Source: Streptomyces sp. DH37 (GTDB lineage Bacteria > Actinomycetota > Actinomycetes > Streptomycetales > Streptomycetaceae). Taken from it: a stretch of 64,000 nucleotides of DNA. This document shows, piece after piece, positions 1 through 10,478 of the stretch. The stretch covers positions 1 through 64,000 of the forward strand of contig NZ_JARVKV010000025.1 of NCBI RefSeq assembly GCF_029813835.1, written 5' to 3'. Under the pieces are notes generated by a model. That model ran no database searches and was not told the origin of the DNA. It saw only the letters and a list, made by a program, of their open reading frames with translations. A program made the position numbers and the translations under genes. How positions within the stretch are numbered: the first letter of the stretch is position 1; each line of letters starts with the position of its first letter.

Positions 1-315
1 ACCCCGAACCACGGGGTTCCGGCCCTCCGGCGTGCGCGGACGTGTGCGGGGGACCGCCGGGATGCGGATGTCGCCCGCATGGCCCACCCTGGGATGGGAA
101 CGGGGACGGCCGTACGGTCAGGGAGCCTCCATGTGCCCGTTTCGCCGGCGCGCGGGGGTGTCCGTGCGCCCGGAGCCCACCTCCGTCCGCCCCCGCCGCC
201 ACGGCAAACGGGCGGCCACCCCGGGAAGGGGTGACCGCCCGTGCGTCCGGCCCTGGGCCGGTCCGAGCTCGTCGGATGGGGACGCGTCGTTTGCCGCCGG
301 TCGGCAGGTCAGCCG
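1..315. other. Non-coding left edge
   Basis: No convincing gene is visible here. The open frames on the + strand have the arginine/proline/serine-rich composition of chance frames in GC-rich DNA. The stretch holds one strong hairpin at 208-242, listed separately, and otherwise looks like the region downstream of the minus-strand DUF7455 gene and of whatever lies left of the window. Confidence 0.6.
208..242. terminator. Hairpin, probable terminator of the DUF7455 gene
   Basis: Arms 208-222 and 228-242 pair over 15 positions with one mismatch around a 5-base loop. There is no clear T-run, as is usual in Streptomyces. It lies about 75 bases past the stop of the minus-strand gene ending at 316, and could also serve a rightward gene from outside the window. 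Confidence 0.5.
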
Positions 316-546
316 TCAGTGCTCACCCTCACCCGCCGCTGCGGGGGAGGCGTTGAGCCGCTCGGTCTCGTCCTGTATCTCCGCGGCGATCTTCTTGAGT
401 TCGGGCTCGAACTTCCGGCCGTGGTGGGCGCAGAACAGCAGCTCTCCACCGCTGACGAGCACAACACGCAGGTATGCCTGGGCGCCACAGCGATCGCAGC
501 GGTCAGCGGCCGTCAGCGGGCTCGCGGGGGTCAGAACAGTAGTCAC
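316..546 (-). CDS. DUF7455 family small zinc-ribbon-like protein
   Basis: A 76-residue protein of unknown function, conserved in actinomycetes and typically found beside parE. A CDRCGAQAYLRV segment near residue 17 and a later Cys-x-x-His (CAHHGRKF) could form a small zinc site; the C-terminal half is a charged helix. The start is GTG at 546, preceded on the minus strand by an AGAGGCGAC ribosome-binding site. It is divergent from parE, with a 428-base shared upstream region. The family assignment rests on the recognisable core; the function is not known. Confidence 0.8.
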   Translation of the reverse strand: MTTVLTPASPLTAADRCDRCGAQAYLRVVLVSGGELLFCAHHGRKFEPELKKIAAEIQDETERLNASPAAAGEGEH

Positions 547-974
547 GTCGCCTCTTCTCTAGCTCGACGAGCTGTCGTACCAGGGTCAACATCCAACCAG
601 GCCGAAAACGTTCCCGCTCGTGGCTTTTCCTCGAAAATCTCTGTGTGAGGTGGCTGACATGTTGCCGGGTTGGCGGCGAATGAGCCGTCTACAGAGATGT
701 GTTGATCTTTGTCGTCTTCACGTTGTCTGTTCGGTTGTCTCCTCCGGAGCCGGTCTCCCGGTCTGTTCCTGAGGACGTGCCCGGAGCCTAGATGGTTCAT
801 GCCCGGAAGGGAACGTGATGTACACGTCACCCGGACGAGTTATCGAACGCGTGGTCGATGCTGGTTTAGCATGGGCCTTCTCCTGGGTGGCTTCACCTTG
901 GCTCTCCATGGCCTCGGTACCCTCTGACCCGCAAGACAGCCATCCCCAGCGAAATTCAGCGAGGAGCGAACCGC
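547..974. promoter_or_regulatory. Divergent intergenic region, DUF7455 / parE
   Basis: This 428-base region must hold the promoters of both the leftward DUF7455 gene and rightward parE. It is visibly less GC-rich than the genes, which fits promoter DNA. I could not pick a single -35/-10 pair with confidence. GAGGAG at 961-966, 8 bases before GTG 975, is the parE ribosome-binding site. Confidence 0.5.
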
Positions 975-3119
<2,145 letters not shown>

Positions 3120-3164
3120 CCGGCGCGTACCGCTCCGCGCCTCCCGCAGCCCCCTCCACCGCCT

Positions 3165-3199
3165 CCGCCCCCGCCCCGGCCCGCCCGGGACGGGGGCGG
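3165..3199. terminator. Possible parE terminator hairpin
   Basis: Nine-base GC arms at 3165-3173 and 3191-3199 flank a GC-rich loop that can itself fold. It lies 45 bases past the parE stop. There is no T-run, so termination is only likely. Confidence 0.35.
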
Positions 3200-3321
3200 T
3201 GCTCTCCGGGCCCCGCCCGCCCCTCCTCCCGGCTTGCGGGACGCCCTGTGAATCATCCCCTGAAAGGGTGAAGAGTCCGCATTGGTCCGCCTCGGGGCCG
3301 GGGGTCTGCCCATCCTGGGGC

Positions 3322-3798
3322 ATGCGGATCGACGACCCCTGGTACGACACCCTCGCCTCCGGCTGGGGGGAGGAGCACGACGGCCCCGCGGCGCCCGCCC
3401 CCCGGCCGCCCGCCCCCGGTGCGGGGGCCCCCGCCGACACGCGTACCGCCGCCTTCCTCGCCGTCCACCGCAGCGCGGCCTTCCAGGAGGCGCGCCGCCG
3501 CCACCGCCGCTTCGTCCTGCCCGCCTGCGCGGCCTTCCTCGCCTGCCAGCTGGCGTACGCGGTCGCCGTCGGGGCCGCGCCCGGTCTGCTGGACCGCCCG
3601 CTGGGCGGCGGGCCGTTCACGGTGGGGACGGCCGCCTTCCTCGCGCAGCTCGCCGCCGTCTCCCTGCCGGCCTGGGCGTACGCCCGGCACGCGCGGCTGT
3701 ACCGGGACGGGACGGCCCTGGAGCTGCGCTGGCACACCCAGGACCTGGCCCGTACGGCGGACGGCCCGGCCCCGGACCGGAGAAGCCCGGCCCGGTGA
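3322..3798 (+). CDS. DUF485-like small membrane protein
   Basis: A 158-residue protein with an N-terminal cytosolic stretch rich in proline and alanine, then a conserved-looking AFLAVHRSAAFQEARRRHRRF segment and two membrane helices (about residues 68-88 and 103-124). This matches the DUF485 pattern of small proteins encoded directly before acetate/solute:sodium symporters. ATG 3322 opens a frame (MRIDDPWYD) more plausible than the longer upstream frame. Its stop overlaps the GTG of the symporter (GTGA at 3795-3798), so the two are probably translationally coupled. I infer an accessory role to that transporter. Confidence 0.75.
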   Translation: MRIDDPWYDTLASGWGEEHDGPAAPAPRPPAPGAGAPADTRTAAFLAVHRSAAFQEARRRHRRFVLPACAAFLACQLAYAVAVGAAPGLLDRPLGGGPFTVGTAAFLAQLAAVSLPAWAYARHARLYRDGTALELRWHTQDLARTADGPAPDRRSPAR

Positions 3799-5411
3799 CC
3801 GGCGGCCACCCGACCCTGACCCCGCTGCTGCTCTGCGCCGTCGCCGTCACCGTCGCCGTCGCAGCCACTCCGGCGATCACGCGCCGGGCGGGCCGCGGTC
3901 GTCACGGCCCGCCGGAGGAGTTCCACACGGGCGGCCGACTGTTCTCGCCGATGGCCAACGGTTTCGCCCTCGCGGGCGGCCACCTGCCCGCCGCCGCCCT
4001 CCTCGGCGCCGCCGGGACGATCGCCCTCCGCGGCGACGGCGGCCTGCCGTTCTGCGCCGGACTCCTCGCCGCCTGGCCGCTGGCCCTCCTCCTCGCCGAG
4101 TCCGTCCGCAACTGCGGCCGCCTCACCCTCGCCGACGTGGTCGCCGTCCGGATGCGCGAGCGCCCGGTCCGGATCGCCGTGGGCGTCTCGTCGGTCACCG
4201 TCTCGCTCCTCTGCCTCGTCGCCCAGACGGCCGGCGCGGGCGGTGCGGTCGCGCTGCTCCTGGGCGGCGGGCCCACGGTCCGGGCCTGCGCCGTCCTCGG
4301 GGTCGGCGTGCTGGTGGCGGTCCACGTCTCGTGCGGGGGCATGCGCGCGACCACCTGGCTCCAGACCGCCGCGGCAGGTCTGCTCCTCGCGTGCGCCGCC
4401 GTGCTCGCGGTGCTCGTGCTGCTGCGCCACGGCGGCGATCCGGCCGCCCTGGCGGCCGCCGCGGCCGAGCGCGGCGGTTCCGGTTCCGGTTCCGGTTCCG
4501 GCTCCGGCCTCCTCGCGCCCGAGCGCGGCCACGGCTGGACCGCGCGGCTGGACCTCGTCAGCCTCGCTCTGGCGCTCGTCCTGGGCACCGCCGGGATGCC
4601 GCACGTCCTGGCCCGCTTCCTGACCGTTCCCACCGCCCGCGCCGCCCGGCGCTCGGCGCTCTGGGCGACCGGGCTGACCGGCGGCCTCTGCCTGACGGCG
4701 GTCGTGCTGGGCCTCGGCGCCACGGCCCTGGTGGGCCCGGAGGCCGTACGCGCCGCGGACGCCTCGGGGAACGCCGCCGTCCCGCTGCTCGCCCTCGAAC
4801 TGGGCGGCGGGGCCGGTTCGGCCGGGGGAGCGGTGCTGTTCGCGGTGGTCGCCGCGGTCGCCCTCACCACCGCCCTGGCGGTGGCCGCGGGCCTCACCCT
4901 CGCCTCCTCGGCGTCCGTCGTCCACGACCTGCGCGCCTCGCCCGGCCGCCGCCGGCGCCGGCCGCCCCGCGGCGGGACCGCGGCGGCGAGGTGCGCGGCG
5001 GTCGCCGTCGGCGCGGTCGCCACGGCCCTGGCCCTGGCCGTCCGCGAGGCGAACGCCGCCCTCCTCGTCGGGCTCGCCCTCGCGGTCGCCGCCTCGGCCA
5101 ACGTGCCGGTGCTGCTGTACGCGCTCTTCCGAAGGCGCTTCACCGCCCGCGGCGCCCTGTGGTCGGTCTACGGGGGTCTCGTCTCCGCCGTCGCCCTGGC
5201 CGCGCTCTCCCCGGCCGTCTCCGGCGGTCCGGGGGCCCTGCTGCCGCAGTGGGACTTCGCCGTCTTCCCGCTGCACAATCCGGCCCTGGTCTCCGTCCCG
5301 CTCGGCTTCCTGGCGGGCCGGCTGGGCACGCTCCTCTCCCCGGAGCCCGCGGACGGGGCCGGGTACGCGGAGACGGAGGTACGGGCGCTGACGGGGGCGG
5401 GCGCCGTCTGA
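3795..5411 (+). CDS. Sodium:solute symporter (SSS) family-like membrane protein
   Basis: A 538-residue polytopic membrane protein, about twelve hydrophobic segments, resembling cation/acetate symporters of the ActP type. FSPMANGFALAGGHLPAAALLG near the N-terminus corresponds to the usual start of the SSS fold, and GMPHVLARFLTVPTARAARRS is a typical ActP signature. The start is the GTG that overlaps the stop of the DUF485-like gene. A run of five GGTTCC-type hexamers at 4476-4505 encodes a Gly-Ser linker in a loop. Substrate is unknown: acetate or another short organic acid is a guess from the family. Confidence 0.8.
   Translation: MTGGHPTLTPLLLCAVAVTVAVAATPAITRRAGRGRHGPPEEFHTGGRLFSPMANGFALAGGHLPAAALLGAAGTIALRGDGGLPFCAGLLAAWPLALLLAESVRNCGRLTLADVVAVRMRERPVRIAVGVSSVTVSLLCLVAQTAGAGGAVALLLGGGPTVRACAVLGVGVLVAVHVSCGGMRATTWLQTAAAGLLLACAAVLAVLVLLRHGGDPAALAAAAAERGGSGSGSGSGSGLLAPERGHGWTARLDLVSLALALVLGTAGMPHVLARFLTVPTARAARRSALWATGLTGGLCLTAVVLGLGATALVGPEAVRAADASGNAAVPLLALELGGGAGSAGGAVLFAVVAAVALTTALAVAAGLTLASSASVVHDLRASPGRRRRRPPRGGTAAARCAAVAVGAVATALALAVREANAALLVGLALAVAASANVPVLLYALFRRRFTARGALWSVYGGLVSAVALAALSPAVSGGPGALLPQWDFAVFPLHNPALVSVPLGFLAGRLGTLLSPEPADGAGYAETEVRALTGAGAV
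4476..4505 (+). repeat. Hexanucleotide GGTTCC repeat inside the symporter gene
   Basis: Four perfect GGTTCC copies followed by one GGCTCC encode an alternating Gly-Ser tract in a loop between membrane segments. The T at third codon positions is out of keeping with the surrounding C/G-ending codons, which suggests recent slippage expansion. The period of six keeps the frame. Confidence 0.9.
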
Positions 5412-5483
5412 GCGCCCCTCGCGCGGGGCCGCCGGTCCGGGCGGGGCCGGGGCTGCGGATCAGCGGATCAGCGGAGCGGCGGG

Positions 5484-6392
5484 TCAGAGCGGAGCCACGG
5501 CCGTGGCCGTCACCCGGGACCGGGGAGCGGGAGCGGCGCCGCAGCTGGCGGGCGCGGGCGGTACGTCGGTGTTCTCGGCGACCGTGACGCGCCAGGCGCG
5601 GCCGTCGGCGTGGGCCACCGTGACGCTCCACCCGGGAGCGGCGCCCGCGATCTCCGCGACCGTCAGGGCGTCGGCGCCCGTCTCGCCCGTCAGCTCGCGG
5701 ACCGCCAGGTCGGCGGCCTGGCCCGGCCGGTCCCAGGCCGAGCGGCCCCGGCAGCCGTCGGTGACGATCCGGCCGCGCCGCAGCCCGTCCAGCACACCCT
5801 TGACGGCGTGGCCCGCCAGCCTGCCGTACGCGTAGCCGTAGGGCAGGGCCAGCAGAGTGGGCGCGAAGCGGTGGCCGCCGAGGTGGGTGGTCTCCCACAC
5901 CTCGCCGGCGCCGGAGGCGGCCAGCTCGGCGGCGAGCGGGCGGCCGAGGACGGCGCAGCAGCGGTCGCGCCTGCCGTTGGTGCACACCAGGGCCAGGGGG
6001 TCGCCGTCGTACGGCTCCCACAGCCCGCCGTGGTCGCCCGCGCCGAGCGAGGCCATGGCGTCCGCGTCGAGGTCGCGCAGCTCCCCGGGGCCGGCGAGCA
6101 GGGCGGTGCGCACCCAGGAGCGGCCGGGGAGGGTGTGGGCGAGGAAGACCCGGCGTTCGGAACCGTGGAGGTCCGGGTGGCGGCCGGGGCGGCGGATCAG
6201 CGCGACGCGTACGCCGGTGCCGCCGGCGGCCCGCTCCAGCGCACGGCCGAGGTCCCGGTCGAGACGGCTGTCGGTGAGGGCCCTGGCCCCCCACGGTCCG
6301 GGCTGCTCGACCAGCAGCCACGTCCGGGCCGCCGCGGCGGTGGCCGCGAGCGGTTCGGCCAGCGCCCGGGAGGCGGTCGAGCAGGTACTCAC
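5484..6392 (-). CDS. Sucrase/ferredoxin-like (Suc_Fer) family protein
   Basis: A 302-residue protein of the Suc_Fer family, whose C-terminal part has a thioredoxin-like ferredoxin fold. CTNGRRDRCCAVLGRPLA (middle of the protein) and the following WETTHLGGHRFAPT segment carry the Cys/His residues expected to bind a [2Fe-2S] cluster. The start is GTG 6392 (VSTCSTASRAL); the frame stays open 21 codons further but with improbable sequence. It converges on the symporter gene and is divergent from the G3E GTPase. The physiological role of this family is not established. Confidence 0.8.
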   Translation of the reverse strand: MSTCSTASRALAEPLAATAAAARTWLLVEQPGPWGARALTDSRLDRDLGRALERAAGGTGVRVALIRRPGRHPDLHGSERRVFLAHTLPGRSWVRTALLAGPGELRDLDADAMASLGAGDHGGLWEPYDGDPLALVCTNGRRDRCCAVLGRPLAAELAASGAGEVWETTHLGGHRFAPTLLALPYGYAYGRLAGHAVKGVLDGLRRGRIVTDGCRGRSAWDRPGQAADLAVRELTGETGADALTVAEIAGAAPGWSVTVAHADGRAWRVTVAENTDVPPAPASCGAAPAPRSRVTATAVAPL

Positions 6393-6525
6393 ACGGGCGA
6401 GCCTAACCCCTCCCGCCGGGGGAGTCCTTCCGGTGGATCCGGGCGGACCCGGCACGGCGGAGGCCGTCGGCTACGATCGGCAGCCGTCCCGGTACGGCTG
6501 CCACCCGCACGATGGAGGCGCGAGC

Positions 6526-7581
6526 TTGGTCAGGAAGCGGATCCCGGTCGTCGTCCTCGCCGGTTTCCTGGGATCGGGGAAGACCACCCTGCTCAACCAC
6601 CTCCTCGCCCACAGCGGCGGCACCCGGATCGGTGTGGTCGTCAACGACTTCGGCAGCATCGAGATCGACGCCATGACGGTGGCCGGGCAGGTCGACTCGA
6701 TGATCTCCCTGGGCAACGGCTGCCTGTGCTGCGCCGTCGACACCGGTGACCTGGACGCGATGCTGGAGCGGCTCGCGCGTCCCTCGGCGCGCATCGACGT
6801 CATCGTCGTGGAGGCCAGCGGCCTGGCCGAGCCGGAGACCCTGATCCGGATGATCCTCTCCAGCGCCGAGGAGAACATCGCCTACGGCGGGCTGGTCGAG
6901 GTCGTCGACGCGGCGGAGTTCGAGGCGACCCGGACCAGGCATCCGGAACTGGAGCGGCATGTGGCGATGGCCGACCTGGTGGTGCTCAACAAGGCGGACC
7001 GGGTCGGGGAGGACGAGCTGTCGGACCTGACCGCGCAGGTGCGCAGGCTCGGCCGGGGCGTGCCCGTCGTCCGCGCCTCGCACGGGCGCGTCGACCCGGA
7101 GCTGCTCTTCGACTCCCGGCCCCGCGAGGACGGCGCGCAGGGCGTGCGCCAGCTCTCCTTCGAGGACGTGTGGGCCGAGATCCGCGACGGCGGGCGCGGG
7201 TGCGGCGAGGGGCACGACGGGCACCTCCACGCCGCCTACCAGAGCGTGGAGTTCACCACCGGCGAGCCGGTGGACCCGCGCCGGCTCATGGAGTTCCTCG
7301 ACGGCAGGCCCGACGGCCTGTACCGGATCAAGGGCTTCGTCCACTTCGGCGTGCCCGGGCACCGGCAGAAGTACGGGCTGCACACGGTCGGCCGCTTCCT
7401 GCGCTTCGACCCCGGGCCGTGGGGGAGCGGTGAGCCGCGTCTGACGCAGCTCGTGCTGATCGGCTCCGGCATCGACGCCGACGCCGTGCGCGGGGAACTG
7501 GCGGCCTGCCGGGCCACCGGATCCCCGCAGGAGGCGAGCCCGGACAGCATGTGGGGCGTCCTGCGCTACGTACGGCCCTGA
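6526..7581 (+). CDS. G3E-family GTPase (COG0523, CobW/YciC-like metal chaperone)
   Basis: A 351-residue GTPase with an N-terminal P-loop (GFLGSGKTTLLNHLL, about residues 11-25), the metal-binding GCLCCAV motif (CxCC), a glutamate-rich switch (VVEASGLAEPE), NKADR for guanine recognition, and a C-terminal CobW_C domain (YRIKGFVHFG). Proteins of this type insert or deliver zinc, cobalt or nickel. A TTG start at 6526 is favoured because GGAGG lies 7 bases upstream and the sequence from there (VRKRIPVVVLAGFLG) begins directly in the fold. No Zur box was recognised upstream, so the metal is open. Confidence 0.85.
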   Translation: MVRKRIPVVVLAGFLGSGKTTLLNHLLAHSGGTRIGVVVNDFGSIEIDAMTVAGQVDSMISLGNGCLCCAVDTGDLDAMLERLARPSARIDVIVVEASGLAEPETLIRMILSSAEENIAYGGLVEVVDAAEFEATRTRHPELERHVAMADLVVLNKADRVGEDELSDLTAQVRRLGRGVPVVRASHGRVDPELLFDSRPREDGAQGVRQLSFEDVWAEIRDGGRGCGEGHDGHLHAAYQSVEFTTGEPVDPRRLMEFLDGRPDGLYRIKGFVHFGVPGHRQKYGLHTVGRFLRFDPGPWGSGEPRLTQLVLIGSGIDADAVRGELAACRATGSPQEASPDSMWGVLRYVRP

Positions 7582-7815
7582 GCGCGGGACGCGGACCCGG
7601 CGGCCCCGTGCCCCCGTGTCCCGGCCGGCGCGAGCCGGCCGGCCTCCCCGGCGCCCCTGGCACCGGGGAGGCGCCGTGCGGGGGAGGGGGCACGGGGCCG
7701 CCGGCGCCGTGCGCGGCCCCCTGACTGAGCCGCCGCCCGGCTTCCGGCCGGAACGGACCGCCTCCGGACGACCCGGCGGTGCGGGCGGTACGCGCCGGGC
7801 GGCCGCACCGGGCCC

Positions 7816-10263
7816 TCACACCGGGCCGGCGACCGCCGAGACCGCCTTGGCCAGCGGGGTGCCCGAGCCGTCGCGGCGCGGATCCGGCTCCGGCAGCTCC
7901 ACCGGCGAGCCCTTGGCGTCCGCCGCGCGGGCGGGAGAGGTGCCGGCCCAGGCGAAGGACAGGCAGTCCTCGCCCTTGAGGAAGCGGTGGCAGCGCACCC
8001 CTCCCGTGGCCCGGCCCTTGCGCGGGTACTGGTCGAACGGCGTCAGCTTGGCCGTGCCCACCCCGTCGACCAGCGTGCCGTGCGAGCCCGCGACCGTGAA
8101 GACCACCGCGTCGGCGGCCGGGTCGATGGCGGTGAAGGAGATCACCTTCGCGTTCTGGCCGAGCTTGACGCCCGCCACACCGCCCGCGGGACGGCCCTGC
8201 GGCCTCACCTGCCCGGCCGGGAAGCGCAGCAGCTGCGCCTCGTCGGTGATGAAGACCAGGTCCTCGTCACCGGTGTGCAGCTCCACCGCGCCGACGATCC
8301 GGTCGCCCTCCCTGAGGGTGATGACCTCCAACTCGTCCTTGTTGGCCGGATAGTCGGGCACCACCCGCTTGACCACGCCCTGCTCGGTGCCCAGCGCCAG
8401 GCCAGGCGAGGACTCGTCCAGCGTGGTGAGGCACACCAGCTCCTCGCCCTCCCGCAGGGAGAGGAACTCCGTGAACTGGGCGCCGCCCGCCAGGTTCGGC
8501 GCGGAGTTCTCCGGGAGCTGGGGCAGGTCGACGACCGAGATCCGCAGCAGGCGCCCGGTGGAGGTCACCGCGCCCACCTCGCCCCGGGCCGTCGCGGGGA
8601 CGGCCGAGACGATCACGTCGTGCTTGCGGCGCCGGGCGGAGGCGTCGGGGGCCGGCTCGCCGCCCGCGGTGCGGGCCAGCAGCCCGGTGGAGGACAGCAG
8701 CACCCGGCACGGGTCGTCGGCGACCTGGAGCGGGACGGCCGCGACCGGGACGTCCGCCGAGGACAGCAGCTCGGTGCGGCGCGGGGTGCCGTACTTCCGG
8801 GCGACCGCGCCCAGTTCCGAGGAGACCAGCTTCCGCAGCTCCGCGTCGGAGTCCAGGATGCGGGTCAGCTCCTCGATCTCGGCGTTCAGCCGGTCGCGCT
8901 CGGCCTCCAGCTCGATCCGGTCGAACTTCGTCAGACGGCGCAGCGGGGTGTCGAGGATGTACTGCGTCTGGACCTCGGACAGGCCGAACCGGGCGATCAG
9001 CGCCTCCTTGGCCCGCGCGGCGTTCTCGCTGGAGCGGATGATCCGGATGACCTCGTCGATGTCGACCAGCGCCACCAGCAGGCCCTCGACCAGGTGCAGC
9101 CGGTCCCGCCGCTTGCCGCGCCGGAACTCGCTGCGCCGCCGCACCACGGTGAAGCGGTGGTCGACGTAGACCTCCAGCAGCTCCTTCAGGCCCAGCGTCA
9201 GCGGCTGGCCGTCGACCAGGGCCACGTTGTTGATGCCGAAGGACTCCTCCATCGGCGTCAGCTTGTAGAGCTGCTCCAGGACGGCCTCGGGGTTGAAGCC
9301 GTTCTTGATCTCGACGACCAGCCGCAGCCCGTGCTCGCGGTCGGTGAGGTCCTTGACGTCGGCGATGCCCTGGATCTTCTTGCCGTTGACCAGGTCCTTG
9401 ATCTTGGAGATGACCTTCTCCGGGCCGACGTTGAAGGGCAGTTCGGTGACGACCAGGCCCTTGCGCCGCGCGGTCACGTTCTCCACGGAGACCGTGGCGC
9501 GGATCTTGAAGGTGCCGCGCCCCCTGGCGTACGCGTCCCTGATGCCGTCCAGCCCGACGATCCGGCCGCCGGTGGGCAGGTCCGGACCCGGCACGAAGCG
9601 CATCAGCGTCTCCAGGTCCGCGCCGGGGTGCTTGATCAGGTGCCGGGCGGCGGCGATCACCTCGCCCAGGTTGTGCGGGGGCATGTTGGTGGCCATGCCG
9701 ACCGCGATGCCCGACGCGCCGTTGACCAGCAGGTTCGGGTAGGCCGACGGCAGGACGGCCGGCTCCTGCTCGCTGCCGTCGTAGTTGGGCGCGAAGTCGA
9801 CGGTGTCCTCGTCGATCGACTCGACCATCAGCCCGGCCGCCGGGGTGGCCCGGCACTCGGTGTACCGCATCGCGGCGGGCGGGTCGTCGTTGCCCAGCGA
9901 GCCGAAGTTGCCGTGGCCGTCCACCAGCGGCAGCCGCATGGAGAAGGGCTGCGCCAGGCGCACCAGCGCGTCGTAGATGGCGCTGTCGCCGTGCGGGTGG
10001 AGCTTGCCCATCACCTCGCCGACGACGCGCGCGCACTTGACGTACGGCCGTTCGGGCCGCAGGCCCATCTCGTGCATCTGGTACAGGATCCGCCGGTGCA
10101 CCGGCTTGAGGCCGTCGCGCGCGTCGGGCAGGGCGCGCGAGTAGATGACCGAGTAGGCGTACTCCAGGAAGGAGCCCTGCATCTCGTCGACGACGTCGAT
10201 GTCGAGGATGCGCTCCTCGAACTCTCCCCCGGACGGCGGGGTCTTCGTGCTGCGGCGGGCCAT
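7816..10263 (-). CDS. parC: DNA topoisomerase IV subunit A (ParC)
   Basis: DNA-cleaving subunit of topoisomerase IV, 815 residues. The winged-helix region carries the quinolone-determining HPHGDSAIYDALV (residues 89-101) and the catalytic tyrosine is Tyr134 in AMRYTECRAT. The C-terminal third forms a beta-propeller whose repeats are visible as DLPQLPENS, LREGDRIVGA and PAGQVRPQGR. ATG 10263 has AAGGAG ten bases upstream on the minus strand; the frame continues upstream but no conserved residues precede MARRSTKTPP. It is transcribed toward parE, with which it forms the A2B2 enzyme, and diverges from the M16 peptidase pair. Confidence 0.95.
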   Translation of the reverse strand: MARRSTKTPPSGGEFEERILDIDVVDEMQGSFLEYAYSVIYSRALPDARDGLKPVHRRILYQMHEMGLRPERPYVKCARVVGEVMGKLHPHGDSAIYDALVRLAQPFSMRLPLVDGHGNFGSLGNDDPPAAMRYTECRATPAAGLMVESIDEDTVDFAPNYDGSEQEPAVLPSAYPNLLVNGASGIAVGMATNMPPHNLGEVIAAARHLIKHPGADLETLMRFVPGPDLPTGGRIVGLDGIRDAYARGRGTFKIRATVSVENVTARRKGLVVTELPFNVGPEKVISKIKDLVNGKKIQGIADVKDLTDREHGLRLVVEIKNGFNPEAVLEQLYKLTPMEESFGINNVALVDGQPLTLGLKELLEVYVDHRFTVVRRRSEFRRGKRRDRLHLVEGLLVALVDIDEVIRIIRSSENAARAKEALIARFGLSEVQTQYILDTPLRRLTKFDRIELEAERDRLNAEIEELTRILDSDAELRKLVSSELGAVARKYGTPRRTELLSSADVPVAAVPLQVADDPCRVLLSSTGLLARTAGGEPAPDASARRRKHDVIVSAVPATARGEVGAVTSTGRLLRISVVDLPQLPENSAPNLAGGAQFTEFLSLREGEELVCLTTLDESSPGLALGTEQGVVKRVVPDYPANKDELEVITLREGDRIVGAVELHTGDEDLVFITDEAQLLRFPAGQVRPQGRPAGGVAGVKLGQNAKVISFTAIDPAADAVVFTVAGSHGTLVDGVGTAKLTPFDQYPRKGRATGGVRCHRFLKGEDCLSFAWAGTSPARAADAKGSPVELPEPDPRRDGSGTPLAKAVSAVAGPV

Positions 10264-10478
10264 CGCGGCTGCGACTCCTTCTTGCGTACTGCGGACTGTG
10301 TGTCCCCGCGCGGGGGCAGGGGACGGACGGTGACCATTGTGGACCTCGGCACTGACAGCCGGGTCCCCGCCCCGAACCGTACGGGAACTTCGCGCTTTGT
10401 CCGGCCGCTTGCATACAGTGACCACACACGCGTTGTGAGGACGCTGTCCGCGATCGCGATCGAAGGGACTCCCTGCCC

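Noticed and set aside
3282..3794. N-terminal extension of the symporter through the DUF485-like gene region
   Set aside because: The extension is out of frame with the DUF485-like protein and Arg/Pro-rich; GTG 3795 overlapping the upstream stop is far more plausible.
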